DNA of 64,000 bases. It comes from Pycnococcus provasolii. Its lineage: Eukaryota > Chlorophyta > Pseudoscourfieldiophyceae > Pseudoscourfieldiales > Pycnococcaceae. How positions within the stretch are numbered: position 1 is the stretch's first letter; every line of letters starts with the position of its first letter. The DNA is taken from NCBI GenBank assembly GCA_938743325.2, contig OW568878.1, positions 620,001 to 684,000 of the forward strand, read 5' to 3'. Shown here in pieces: positions 1 to 9,187 of the stretch. The notes under the pieces are model-generated. The model did no database searches and was not told the DNA's origin. It saw nothing but the letters and a program-made list of their open reading frames with translations. The position numbers were made by a program, and so were the translations under genes.

Positions 1-104
1 CCAACGGCGGTGCCACCAATGCCATAGCACGCGGCGATGCCGCGGGCCCGCTCGGACTCGCTGGCGCCACGCTTACGCTCAGCGTGTTCGGCAAGAAGGA
101 TTAG
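1..104 (+). CDS. 3' end of an unidentified gene (partial)
   Basis: The window opens inside a reading frame that runs from base 3 to a TAG stop at 102-104. About 33 residues are visible and end in LTLSVFGKKD. The fragment is alanine- and glycine-rich with a short hydrophobic stretch before the basic end. It is too short to assign to a family. The T-rich 3' flank (120-240) fits a 3' UTR. The gene converges on the agmatine deiminase gene. Confidence 0.5.
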   Translation, partial: NGGATNAIARGDAAGPLGLAGATLTLSVFGKKD

Positions 105-263
105 GCACGAAGCAAACGTAGTTTTTTTTTGTTGATTTTGACGCAATCTAGTTGAAGCAGGGCAATGCAGCATAATGTTGTGCGTCTTTTGGGTCATTTT
201 ATCTCTCTTTTCTTTTTTTTATTTTTCGTGTTAACGTAGAATTGAAATGATCTTTGACTAAAT

Positions 264-268
264 TTACA
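264..268 (-). terminator. TGTAA poly(A) signal of agmatine deiminase
   Basis: TGTAA on the minus strand lies about 40 nt past the stop codon at 309. UGUAA is the main polyadenylation signal in many chlorophyte algae. The assignment rests on position and motif only. Confidence 0.5.
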
Positions 269-308
269 GTACAGAGTAGTTTTGGTAAATTACACGCCAG
301 ATATGCTC

Positions 309-1412
309 CTACCGCTCCGGCTCACCCAGCGTCACGCAGTGTATGCCACCGCCACCGAGTAGGAATTCGCGCGCGGGCAAGCCCACGACGTCGCGGGCAG
401 GAAATGCATCAGCAAGAATGGCGTGCGCTCTTGCGTCGGCATGTTCGTTCTCGAATGACGGTGCGACGATGACGCCGTTGCCTATGTAGAAGTTGATGTA
501 CGAAGCGGCGAGGCGCTCACCCTCCGGCCGCGCCTTCGCCTCCAAGGATGTGACGACGCCTTCCGCCTCGTCCGCGCGCCGCACGATAGGCGGCGGCTGA
601 GGCACCTTGATTACGTCAAGTTCGCAGCCACGCGCGTCTCGCGCGCTTGCGAGTGCCTCGAGGTTCGCCAAGCTGCGCGCGTGCTGCGGGTCATTTGCAT
701 CCTCCTCCCAAGCGAGAAGAACCTTGCCAGGCGCAGCGAAGCACGCGACGTTATCGACGTGCCCGTTGGTATCCGTGTCTCCGTGCAGGCCGTACGGCAG
801 CCAAATGACCGTCGACACGCCTAGTGTCGTTTTCAGTTTCCCCTCAATCTGCGCCTTGGACAAGCTCGGGTTTCTGTTGGCGCACAGCAGACATTCCTCG
901 GTGACGAGCAGCGTTCCCTCCCCGTCACAGCATAACGCGCCCCCTTCCATGACGACGTCCGATCGTGCGCACGCCACGCGTGCGTGCTCCGCGACGCGCG
1001 CGGCGACGGCGTCGTCGTTTTCGTACTCCTGGAAGCACGTGCTTCCCCACGCGTTGAATGTCCAGTCGACGGCTTGTACGAGTTTGTTGGTTTCCTTGTC
1101 CGTGATGAACGTGGGTCCCGTATCTCGTACCCACGCGTCGTCGAGCGGAAGTGTCAGCGTCGATATCTCACGCAAGTCCCCATCGTCGTCACTGCGGCTT
1201 GTCAAGCTTCTTCTTATCATCATCGACGCGTTGTCTTTTTGTTCGGGTGACACCAATAACGTGACGTGTTCGTATCGTGCAAGCACGGCGACTAACTTGG
1301 CGAACGCAAGCTGCGCCGGCATGGCGTTGTCCCGCCACGTGTCCGTCCGTTCGGGCCACGCGACGTATACCCGCGCGTGTGGCACGAAGTCCGACGCCAT
1401 AATCTCGCCCAT
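309..1412 (-). CDS. AIH: Agmatine deiminase (agmatine iminohydrolase)
   Basis: A 367-residue protein of the peptidyl-arginine deiminase/agmatine deiminase family, which converts agmatine to N-carbamoylputrescine and ammonia in plant-type putrescine synthesis. Family motifs occur in order: WVRDTGPTF in the first third, VMEGGALCCDGEGT in the middle, HGDTDTNGHVDN past the middle, and a C-terminal GGGGIHC carrying the expected catalytic cysteine. The length matches plant and bacterial enzymes (about 360-380). The ATG at 1412 is followed by a second Met four codons on; either could start. There is no clear targeting peptide, so it is probably cytosolic. It is divergent from the MLO-like gene, with about 100-200 bp between them. 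Confidence 0.92.
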   Translation of the reverse strand: MGEIMASDFVPHARVYVAWPERTDTWRDNAMPAQLAFAKLVAVLARYEHVTLLVSPEQKDNASMMIRRSLTSRSDDDGDLREISTLTLPLDDAWVRDTGPTFITDKETNKLVQAVDWTFNAWGSTCFQEYENDDAVAARVAEHARVACARSDVVMEGGALCCDGEGTLLVTEECLLCANRNPSLSKAQIEGKLKTTLGVSTVIWLPYGLHGDTDTNGHVDNVACFAAPGKVLLAWEEDANDPQHARSLANLEALASARDARGCELDVIKVPQPPPIVRRADEAEGVVTSLEAKARPEGERLAASYINFYIGNGVIVAPSFENEHADARAHAILADAFPARDVVGLPAREFLLGGGGIHCVTLGEPER

Positions 1413-1490
1413 TTATCTTGCGCACCTCTAGAGAAACGTTTACACACACACACGGGAAACGAAATTAAGACGAGAATCTAAGAATCCCTT

Positions 1491-1513
1491 AAACCCTAAC
1501 CCGCTAACCCTAG
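1491..1513. repeat. Short CCCTAA telomere-type motif array
   Basis: Two copies of AACCCTAA-type sequence separated by CCCGC end directly at the first possible ATG of the MLO-like gene and lie about 80 bp from the agmatine deiminase start. This is one of a set of such arrays in the window, all upstream of genes. It resembles the plant telo-box promoter element; function here is inferred. Confidence 0.6.
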
Positions 1514-4060
1514 ATGCCGTTTTTTAAGCGTTTCGTTTCTTCGAAGCTCCTCCCTCATCATCGTCCAATTGAGCGTCTGCTCCATTGGAGCACACGTCGC
1601 GTCATTCAGGCCATGGCCGCATCGTCCACCTCCATCAATGACACCATCTCGCACACGAACGGCTGGCGTGTGTCTGTGGTATTTATCGTGTTTTTGATTA
1701 TAGGTGCCATCTTCCAGTACTCGCTCGAGCACGTCGACCTTACGTTGAAAAACCACGGGCTCCGAGGACTCAGACACACGTTCCAAAAGCTACGCGAGGA
1801 ACTTCTCACGCTCGGATTCATCTCACTCATACTCGCAGCCACGGGAGATGCCCTATCCAAGTCAAGGCTCGCTTCCGCGCACGTCATACACCAAACGCAC
1901 ATATTCTTCTTCACGCTCGCGTTCAGCCACATCCTATTCGCATCCACGGCACTCGGACTTACCATCATGCGCATGCGAGGTTGGAAGAAGTGGGAGATGG
2001 CCAGCCACGCGCTGCGCGTCGAGGCGCTACATAGGACGAGCTCGAGGCTCTCCTTCTCTGTCGCGGCAGAGGTGGACGCAGCGCCCACAGGTGGCACCAC
2101 CAGCAATGACAACGCGGAGACGTCGGCAGCGCAGGCGCCGACGAAGGATAACGACCAACCTCAGAGACGACCTACCTCGATATTTAAGGGCAGAAAGTGG
2201 AAGACGCCAAGCGTATTCGAGCCTCGAGAGCTGACGAGCGAGGAGCGTACGAAGCTATACTTGGCTGCGCAGCGGCGCGCGGACTTTTTAAAGTCGCGAC
2301 TCGGACGCGTCTACCTCGGGTTAATCATGCTCTTTCAGGAGTCCGTCACCGAGCCCGTGTACCTCGGACTTCGCCGGCTATTCGTCGCGCGCATGGACGT
2401 GCACGACTCGTTCGACGTGCTGAGCTTTGTGCTCGAGAGCATGGAGGAGGAATTCAGCGAGGTGGTCGGCCTCTCAGGTCCTATGTGGCTGCTCGTCGCG
2501 CTGTGGCTCGTCGTGCCGATAGAATACAACTTCCCCCTGATCATCTCCGTATCCTGCCTGGTGCTCGTCATCATCGTATCCGTCAAGCTCGAAACGGCCG
2601 CGCAGAAGCTGATGCGGCTAAGCTTCGCGTGCTTCACCGATCACAAGAGCATTACCGCGAGTGCTCTCGCGCGCCTGCAGTCGAGCTACCAGGACCTGTC
2701 GAATCTCGACAGCGGCGCTGTCGAGGAGGAGGCGCAGCGCGTGCAGGACGAGATTGCCGACCAGGCGGACATTGACAGCATCTTCAAGGCTGTGCACTGC
2801 GAGTCAGGGTGCCTCTCGCTTACCAAGGGAAGGAGAGAGTCCAAGAGAAGCAGCGGTGACAGCAAAGCGCAGATGCAGCAGCAGCCTCTCGAGACTATCG
2901 TCGAGACGGAGCCGTCTTCGGAAGGCATCGGGACGGGTCGCGCGGCGTCCGCGTCTGTTGAAAGACAGAAGAACGCGCTGTGGATGCTCGACGGTGGCAA
3001 GAAGATCGACGCCGCGAATCTGTTTTGGTTTGGAAAGCCGCGCCTGCTGCTCACAATCCTTAACTTCACCATCTTTGAAAGCAGTCTCAGCATCGCCTTT
3101 CTTGTGTTCGCTTACTGGCAGGACGAAGGCCTCATCGACAGCCTCGGTGGCTCCAGTGCTAACCGACTGATTGCTGTGATCGTTCTCATCTGCATCGACT
3201 TTTTCATGCTCGTGCACACGGCCGTGTACGTGATGCCCGTCTACGCGCTTGTGTCAAGCCTTGGCTCGCACTGTCCAGACAGCGTCATGCTGCACGCTTC
3301 GGTTGCAACGCGACAGAAGAAGGGGTCGGCTCGCCTCGACCCCAGCTTGAAGCGGAAGAGCAGCTTTGCCCAGATGAGTGATGTCATGAAGAAGTTGAAC
3401 GACACCGTGCGTCGCCGTTCATCTTCGAAAAACATCAACCTTTCAGAGAAAGCCGACGCCCCGCCACGATCTAGTACCGATGAGGACGAGCTTCCTCGCC
3501 TTAGCACGCGTGACCTCGGCATGTACACCGCGGAGGCTCTCGGGCGCAACTCGAATGACTCGATCGAATCGGAAACGCCGAATTACGAGTACGAGAACGA
3601 GAACACGTCATCTTTGACAAGTTTGCTTGGTGCAATGATGAAGAAGCGCCTTGAGACGGAGCGTGCAGCTGTAGAGCAGGCAAATCATGCCAAGGCGTTG
3701 GAGGATGAGCGCGAGAAGCGTCAGGAAGAGGAGCGTGCGAGGCGTCACTCAAATGAGGGATCGCGGCGGCGAAGTCTTCGCGACTTGTTCACCGCTGACG
3801 ACGACAGCGCGCCGGCTACGCCATCCGCGCCAGCTGTGCCGTCAACGTCCTCGCCTCCCGATGATGTGGAGCGAGGCGGCACTCGGGAATCTGAGTCTGC
3901 GCCAACCGTTGCAGTGACGGTGGATGCGCCTGTCGCTACTGAGCTCGCGCCCCCACCCGCCGACTCCACCGTCCCTCGTGGTGTGAGTTCAGACGACGTG
4001 CTTGTGAGCGTGGACGTCCCCGTTGAAGGCGATGGTGGAGTTGAGACCAATAGTGGAACG

Positions 4061-4092
<32 letters not shown>

Positions 4093-4114
4093 TACGGCGG
4101 CGGCGGCGCCTTAA
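1514..4114 (+). CDS. MLO: MLO-like seven-transmembrane protein
   Basis: An integral membrane protein of the MLO family, known in land plants as calmodulin-linked modulators of calcium signalling and powdery mildew susceptibility. Family signatures include an N-terminal membrane span followed by a KLREELLTLGFISLIL stretch, HQTHIFFFTLAFSHILF, MRGWKKWE, HKSITASALARLQ, and LFWFGKPRLLL near a late span, followed by MPVYALVSSLGS. Two starts are possible: the ATG at 1514, or the ATG at 1613 in a GCCATGG context, which removes 33 residues and gives the short lumenal N-terminus typical of the family. I prefer 1613. The last 230 residues are charged, coiled-coil-like and low in complexity, ending in a Thr tract from an ACGACA repeat and an Ala tail. 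The role in the alga is unknown. Confidence 0.85.
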
Positions 4115-4200
4115 GTATTCCAGTATTTAAGTAGACTATCGTAACGTATTTCTGAACACCTTGGATAAGCACCGCGGCTAGGACTACCTTGGGCGGGGTG

Positions 4201-4219
4201 CTAACCCTAACCCTAATCC
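4201..4219. repeat. CCCTAA array upstream of the RRP46-like gene
   Basis: Three CCCTAA units lie about 80 bp before the ATG at 4301. They fall in the 186-bp gap between the MLO stop and the exosome gene, so they are probably in its promoter or 5' UTR. Confidence 0.65.
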
Positions 4220-4300
4220 TTTTTCCAGGGTCGCGTTTCCGGCAGCCTGTCCCTCCCCTGGTATAAACTTCCCGTCCTTTGCACTGCACAAGTTGGGGCA

Positions 4301-5089
4301 ATGGCGGCGGCTTCGCCAGTTTCCGTCTCCGTGGGGGCCCCCACGTCGTCGCAGGGCACGTGCGGTGCGTCGTGCCTAGGCAGTGGCGCGTGCTCGTACG
4401 GGTTGACGTCGGCTTGCGCCCAAGTGCTATTCCCTCGCCCTATCGCACGCGACGTGAACCGAGGCACGCCCCTCCACTACGGCGGTGGTTCGTCAGCAGA
4501 AATCTCCGTGCGTCTGTCGTACGGACCCACGTTGGCTGAGGATACTGTGCTGTCAGGTGCAATAGCGGGAGTTGCCGCAAGTGCAGTGGAGTACGATACT
4601 TCTCCGCCGTCGCCAAGTGCGCCGACCCAAGCTGATGTGACTGCGGCGGAGGCGAACTTAGAGGATATTGTTAGGAGAGCGGTGCGCACAGACATGATGC
4701 CGAGGCAGAGAATCACAATACACGTTTCAGTACAGCAGGATGACGGGGAGCAGGGCAGATGGTTCGCCGCCGCGGCAAACGCCGCAAGTGCTGCCCTCGT
4801 GCACGCAGGTATTCCGTTGCGTGCGTGCTTCGCCGTTGGTGCGGCGCGCGACGACAACCTGCACGCGGCGTGCGCCGTCGCGCATCTGCCACACGACGAT
4901 GCGCCGTCAGCTGCAAACGACAAGCCACGCGTGCTATATTCAGACATGCGTGCTGCGCAGCCTGTCACGCACGATCGTTTCAGGGCGTTGCGCGCTGACG
5001 CGTATGCCGATGCGACGAAAAGTCTGCTTTCCGTCGAGGAAGCTGCCACCAGAATGGTGAAGCGCGTTACTGGTTTGCTTGACGCATGA
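4301..5089 (+). CDS. RRP46: RNase PH-domain exosome subunit, RRP46-like
   Basis: A 262-residue protein with the RNase PH fold found in the ring of the RNA exosome (3'-5' RNA processing and decay). Recognisable blocks are SAEISVRLSYGP near residue 67, RITIHVSVQQDDG near 136, and FAAAANAASAALVHAGIPLR near 151-170, which match RRP46/EXOSC5 and related subunits. The phosphate-binding residues of active RNase PH are not evident, as expected for a structural eukaryotic subunit. The N-terminal 60 residues are Cys/Ser/Gly-rich and unusual. RRP41 or MTR3 is an alternative. It converges on SF1 with only 50 bp between the stops. Confidence 0.72.
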   Translation: MAAASPVSVSVGAPTSSQGTCGASCLGSGACSYGLTSACAQVLFPRPIARDVNRGTPLHYGGGSSAEISVRLSYGPTLAEDTVLSGAIAGVAASAVEYDTSPPSPSAPTQADVTAAEANLEDIVRRAVRTDMMPRQRITIHVSVQQDDGEQGRWFAAAANAASAALVHAGIPLRACFAVGAARDDNLHAACAVAHLPHDDAPSAANDKPRVLYSDMRAAQPVTHDRFRALRADAYADATKSLLSVEEAATRMVKRVTGLLDA

Positions 5090-5100
5090 GAGAATCCTTG

Positions 5101-5105
5101 TTACA
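5101..5105 (-). terminator. TGTAA poly(A) signal of SF1
   Basis: Minus-strand TGTAA lies about 35 nt beyond the SF1 stop. It sits upstream of the plus-strand signal of the convergent RRP46-like gene, so the two transcripts probably overlap at their 3' ends. Confidence 0.55.
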
Positions 5106-5124
5106 ACAGTGCTTTTGTTTATTT

Positions 5125-5129
5125 TGTAA
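5125..5129 (+). terminator. TGTAA poly(A) signal of the RRP46-like gene
   Basis: TGTAA lies 36 nt after the stop, in a T-rich context. With the SF1 signal at 5101 it brackets a 50-bp convergent gap. Confidence 0.55.
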
Positions 5130-5139
5130 TGTTTTCGTC

Positions 5140-6231
5140 TCACCTCTTCGGCGGAGGAGGGTAGCCACCAGGTGGTGGGCCGGCAGGGAGCGTGCTCCCG
5201 CCAAGCTCCTCCATGAACGTGTTGAACTCCTCGTCCATGCGCTCGGCAGTCTCAGGATTGTTGCGCGCGACGTCGCGTGCATACTGCGCCTCCACACGTT
5301 CCTTGATGTGGTCCGGTAGCTGGTACGCGCCCGCGGCGGCGGCGGCATCCTCGCGTGTCATCTCCGTCACCGTGAGCTGGTTGCCGACGTCGTTTTGGTT
5401 TTCATCGCGCACCGTTCCGTTGATGACGGCGAGTTCTCGGAGCTGGGCCGTCTTAAACTCGCTGAAGCCCGTCTCGCCCGGGTCGAGTAGCTTTTCGACC
5501 AGCTCCGCCGCAATCCGCACGGACTTGGCGTCGTCGCCCGTGATGAGCACGTGCAGGTCCTCGTGCTCGCTCGGGTCCGCCTGTCCGGTTGCCGACGAGC
5601 GCAGCGCCGCCGCGCTCTTCATGCCCTCCTTGAGCGACCCTTTCCCTCTGACTGCGATTTTACATCCTGATTCGCGCTCGAGTCGCTTTTGCGTGTTCCC
5701 TCGTGGTCCGAGGATGAGTCCTATGAAATTGAATCCCGGGTACTCGCGAATAGGCACGAACACTCTCTTGTACAGTTTCTCAGCCTTGTAGTCCGCGGGC
5801 GGCTTGTACGGATTGGACGGCGGGCTGCATCTGACAAGTTCCGCGATGAGCCTTTGTCTCTTTTGCACAAGTTTGTCGCGTGCTCTGACGTCGCGCGGGT
5901 TTGTTCTCTGTCCAAGTGCGTCGTACGTCGGCTCGGGTGACGGCGACCGTTCGTGTTCAGGCGGCACATAAACTTTCCCTGCGGCTAACATTTTCTGCAC
6001 ATCGTCCAATAAGGACTGGCGCGCGAGCATGTGCGGGCACGCCGACCCGAAGGCGTGCGCGAGGTGGTGGACGGGAGCGGGAGGGGCGGCACAGTCGTCC
6101 TCTGAGACAAGGGGACGCCAGCGCTTGCGTCCGTTGAGAGGTTCACGCACCAACGGACGGCCGACACGCACATGGCCAGGTGGATCCGACCCGGAGGACG
6201 CACCAACAAAGGCAAGGGAGGGAGGCTCCAT
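5140..6231 (-). CDS. SF1: Branchpoint-binding protein SF1/BBP, without zinc knuckle
   Basis: A 363-residue homologue of splicing factor 1, which binds the intron branch site and, with U2AF, starts spliceosome assembly. Seen in order: a U2AF-ligand-like motif GRKRWRP near residue 35; the helix-hairpin region with the phosphoregulated ERSPSPEP near 93; the linker with PPADYK; the KH domain with the GLILGPRGNT loop and GKGSLKEG; then QUA2 ending AQLRELAVINGTVRDEN. In most SF1 proteins one or two CCHC zinc knuckles follow QUA2; here the tail has none and passes to DEEFNTFMEELGG and a short proline end. The ATG at 6231 fits. Upstream lies a CCCTAA array. Confidence 0.9.
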   Translation of the reverse strand: MEPPSLAFVGASSGSDPPGHVRVGRPLVREPLNGRKRWRPLVSEDDCAAPPAPVHHLAHAFGSACPHMLARQSLLDDVQKMLAAGKVYVPPEHERSPSPEPTYDALGQRTNPRDVRARDKLVQKRQRLIAELVRCSPPSNPYKPPADYKAEKLYKRVFVPIREYPGFNFIGLILGPRGNTQKRLERESGCKIAVRGKGSLKEGMKSAAALRSSATGQADPSEHEDLHVLITGDDAKSVRIAAELVEKLLDPGETGFSEFKTAQLRELAVINGTVRDENQNDVGNQLTVTEMTREDAAAAAGAYQLPDHIKERVEAQYARDVARNNPETAERMDEEFNTFMEELGGSTLPAGPPPGGYPPPPKR

Positions 6232-6296
6232 GACGAGAAGAATGAGAGGAGGAATGCTATCAAACCAGAAAGAGCAAGCAGGAGCGCCGCCGACCG

Positions 6297-6358
6297 AACC
6301 CTAATTAACCCTAGAAGCAACCCTAATGCCCTAATGCCCTAATGCCCTAATCCTACCC
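6297..6358. repeat. CCCTAA(TG) array upstream of SF1
   Basis: About seven CCCTAA-type units, several spaced as CCCTAATG, lie 66-127 bp upstream of the SF1 start. On the SF1 coding strand they read as TTAGGG. The gap to the next gene (stop at 6504) holds nothing else clear. Confidence 0.65.
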
Positions 6359-6414
6359 TCCATGCATAAGCCACCCGGGGCACAATTGTTTTCTATACCT
6401 TGGACTCTTTCAGC

Positions 6415-6419
6415 TTACA
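6415..6419 (-). terminator. TGTAA poly(A) signal of the PI3/4K-like gene
   Basis: Minus-strand TGTAA about 85 nt beyond the stop, next to a ATACTGTAT palindrome. Confidence 0.4.
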
Positions 6420-6503
6420 TACTGTATGCTGGTCTTAATCATGAGAAATTACTTATTTACTGTACTACTACTAGATACGCGGCTTTCTTGCACCTGCTGC
6501 ATC

Positions 6504-8471
6504 TTACTGCATCTTCCCGCACATGTTCGCGTCATTGTCGCAACCCATGCCGCTCAGGTCAGCCAAACCGAGGTCGTGCAGGTTCTTCACCACGTTCACG
6601 CGGAAGTCTTCGTGACCGATGCACCAGTCGTCGGCGGCGTGCCCCGCGTCACGGTGCACGCCGCACGGAAGCAGATCCACAATCTCGTACTCATTGCCCA
6701 CAGTCTTGTGAGGTTCCGGGTCGTCAAGTGTGCATCGCGGCGGCAGCAGCGGGTACTTATTCATGCTTGCGACACGCATCGCATCGAGAGCGCCCTCGAA
6801 TCCAAGCGTGTGCAGCAACGTCGCCTTGGCACGAATCAACGCAGCCTGGTGAACTTCCTGGAACTTGAATGTCGTGCGTACCTCCTCCACCGTCATGCCA
6901 TGCAGATCGCGGATGCACTGCGCAGCCTTGCGCGGGAACTTCTTGCCAATCTTTCCCCCCGGCACATGGCACCGGTAATCGAGCATTTGGCCAAGGCTGT
7001 TGTAAACTTCAGTGCCGCGAATGCGCGGGTTCGGCGCGGGAAACGTGAACCCTCGGCGCTCAATCTCGAACACGGTCGTCGTGGGTATGAACGGCGTGTT
7101 GACATTCATGCCAAAGCCAAACTCGGACCACGCCCAGTTGTAGTGCCCGAAGCACGCGTCGACATTGTCGATGAACTTCAGATTGCCTTCCGCCGTGATG
7201 TGGATGTTTTCTGGATGCCGGTCGCCCTGGCTGAATAGGAACTCCTCAACCGTCGCCATGAGCATCTGCGTCTTGTTCAAGTTTTTGTAGATTTCCGCAA
7301 CCTTCTTCACCGTCTCGTCGTGGTGATTCTCTTCCGGCGTGTTGCGAAACGCTGCCAGGTTCTTCACGAGACTGATTGGCGCGCCCTCCGCGTAACGTGC
7401 GAACAGAGCATCGGTGACGTCGATCGTTCCCCCATCTGCAAACTTTAAGGCTGCATCTTTGGGAATCTCGCCGTGCAGAGGCGCGCGCCACTCGCGCGCG
7501 ATGATGTCCTCGAACCCGCACCGCTTCGCCAGCAGCCCGAACGGGTACACGTTCGAAAACGTCTTAAGGCGCAGGCCAAGCTTGGTAACGGAGCGCGTTC
7601 CGTCTGGATCTTCGGTTACGTACATGCGCCGCCCCGTCGCCCCGGTTGGACGTTCAAATTCGCGTGTCTCGAAACCAGGCAGTCCGAGGCTCACGCGCTT
7701 TGGCAGGCTTTCAATCTTCACAGCACACCCGGCGCACTTGTTTCCGTTTGACGAGCATCGGTCGCACACCGACTCGTCGCAGTTGAGGAGTTCTTGCTCC
7801 GGCCCGAGTCTGTCGTTTCGAGAGGGCGCGAGCGTGATGGTGTCCACCTCTTGTGTTTTTTCGTATCCGTCCTTCTCTGGGTTGCTGTAGCACATGCGTC
7901 CGATGACTCCGTGCATGTAGTTCCAGTCTCCCCACGGCCACTCCGCCCGTCCTAGCGGGCACTGCGAGCACGCCCTCCACGTGAATTCTTCCTTCGCCGA
8001 TTCCGCGTCCGAGCCGTGCCTGGCATCCACAGGTTCGTCGTCGTTGAAGTACCTGTCTGGCGCGGAAGCTTCGTTGTCGTTTTCATCATTTTCGTTGGAG
8101 TCGTCACTGGATCCGTCTTCGTTGTTGTCGAAACTTTGCTGCCTGAGCCATTTCGGTTGTTTGAAATGGCCACCATAGTTTTCCTCTGAGAACTCCAAGC
8201 CTTCTCCCTGGAGATTTGAAGGTGAAGCTGACTCGCTGCTCGAAGGTTTGATTCCGGGTCGACCTAACGAGCCGTGCGAACCTCTTGGGTTTCGTCCACT
8301 GTATGCGACCCGTCGAGCTAACGAAGGGTGCCACGACGCCGCCTGATTTCCTCGAAGAGAAGAGGGACCCCTTGAACCCGCCGCAAGAAACACGTATCCT
8401 GATCCTGAGAAGAGTAAGAGACACAAGGACACTAAAAGCAGTGGACGTGGTATGACGATGGCCATGGCCAT
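6504..8471 (-). CDS. Secreted or lumenal PI3/4-kinase-like (FAM20-like) kinase
   Basis: A 655-residue protein. Residues 8-31 form a hydrophobic signal peptide or type II anchor. A low-complexity acidic stem follows (to about 165), then a cysteine-rich segment (CSQC, CDESVCDRCSSNGNKCAGC), then a kinase-like core from about 285. The key motif QGDRHPENIHIT near residue 415, followed by LKFIDNVDACFG, matches the catalytic and metal-binding loops of the PI3/PI4-kinase and FAM20 secreted kinase group (DRHxxN then DN). The topology puts the catalytic part in the ER/Golgi lumen or outside the cell, which fits a protein or glycan kinase better than a lipid kinase. Substrate unknown. Confidence 0.6.
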   Translation of the reverse strand: MAMAIVIPRPLLLVSLCLLLFSGSGYVFLAAGSRGPSSLRGNQAASWHPSLARRVAYSGRNPRGSHGSLGRPGIKPSSSESASPSNLQGEGLEFSEENYGGHFKQPKWLRQQSFDNNEDGSSDDSNENDENDNEASAPDRYFNDDEPVDARHGSDAESAKEEFTWRACSQCPLGRAEWPWGDWNYMHGVIGRMCYSNPEKDGYEKTQEVDTITLAPSRNDRLGPEQELLNCDESVCDRCSSNGNKCAGCAVKIESLPKRVSLGLPGFETREFERPTGATGRRMYVTEDPDGTRSVTKLGLRLKTFSNVYPFGLLAKRCGFEDIIAREWRAPLHGEIPKDAALKFADGGTIDVTDALFARYAEGAPISLVKNLAAFRNTPEENHHDETVKKVAEIYKNLNKTQMLMATVEEFLFSQGDRHPENIHITAEGNLKFIDNVDACFGHYNWAWSEFGFGMNVNTPFIPTTTVFEIERRGFTFPAPNPRIRGTEVYNSLGQMLDYRCHVPGGKIGKKFPRKAAQCIRDLHGMTVEEVRTTFKFQEVHQAALIRAKATLLHTLGFEGALDAMRVASMNKYPLLPPRCTLDDPEPHKTVGNEYEIVDLLPCGVHRDAGHAADDWCIGHEDFRVNVVKNLHDLGLADLSGMGCDNDANMCGKMQ

Positions 8472-8727
8472 GAGATGACGACTCCAGAGATTGAACTATG
8501 CCAGATGATAGTCCAGTCTGATAGACCTCACCGTTCACGTGTGTGTGTGTGTTGTTGTGGGATCGGCTAGGGTACCCTTAAGCACAGGTCTCCTTAACCT
8601 TAAGAAACAGCCGATTTTAAGCACCCAAATACATATGATGATGAGGCCGATCGATCACGCGACGGATGTCTCCCGTGTAAGGAGCAAGAAACAGCCTTAG
8701 ACGCGTCTATTGACGGTCCTAGGGAGG

Positions 8728-8850
8728 ATAACCCTAACGGCGTAACCCTAACCCTAATCCTAACGGCGTAACCCTAACCCTAACCCTAACCCTAACGGAG
8801 AAACCCTAACCCTAACCCTAACCCTAACGGAGAAACCCTAATCCTAACGC
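8728..8850. repeat. Composite telomere-type array with CGGCGT/CGGAGA spacers
   Basis: The largest array in the window. Runs of 1-4 CCCTAA units are separated by six-base spacers, first CGGCGT (twice) and then CGGAGA (twice). It lies in the 716-bp divergent gap between the PI3/4K-like kinase start (8471) and the phosphorylase start (9188). The regular spacers mean it is not simply captured telomere. The rest of the gap holds a TACCCGGGTA palindrome at 8925-8934 and no gene. Confidence 0.8.
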
Positions 8851-9187
8851 GCCTCGAGTCATGTCATCCACAGTCGTCCTCCAGGGCTCGTCCTGATGTG
8901 CCCAAACCCTACCGGTAGGTACCCTACCCGGGTACTTACTGAGGCCTTTCCGAAACCAGGAAAAGTCGCTTTTCCCCCTCCAAGGGCTTTGCTCCTGGCT
9001 CGCCCAACCCCGGGGAACGACCCTTTGACTGCCACCTCCGCCTGCCGAAGTCCGAAGTCCGAGGCTTGGAGGGGGATTCAACGCGACACGTTTTTCAAGA
9101 GTTTCCGCCCCGTTGAACCTTTCCCCTTTCCCCTTTTCCTTTCCAGCTCATTCTCATTCTCCACCTCGCTCATATACATACGTCAAG

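Noticed and set aside
9113-9187. Upstream extension of the phosphorylase frame
   Set aside because: It begins at TTG, not ATG, and is pyrimidine-rich leader. The ATG at 9188 starts a plausible transit peptide.
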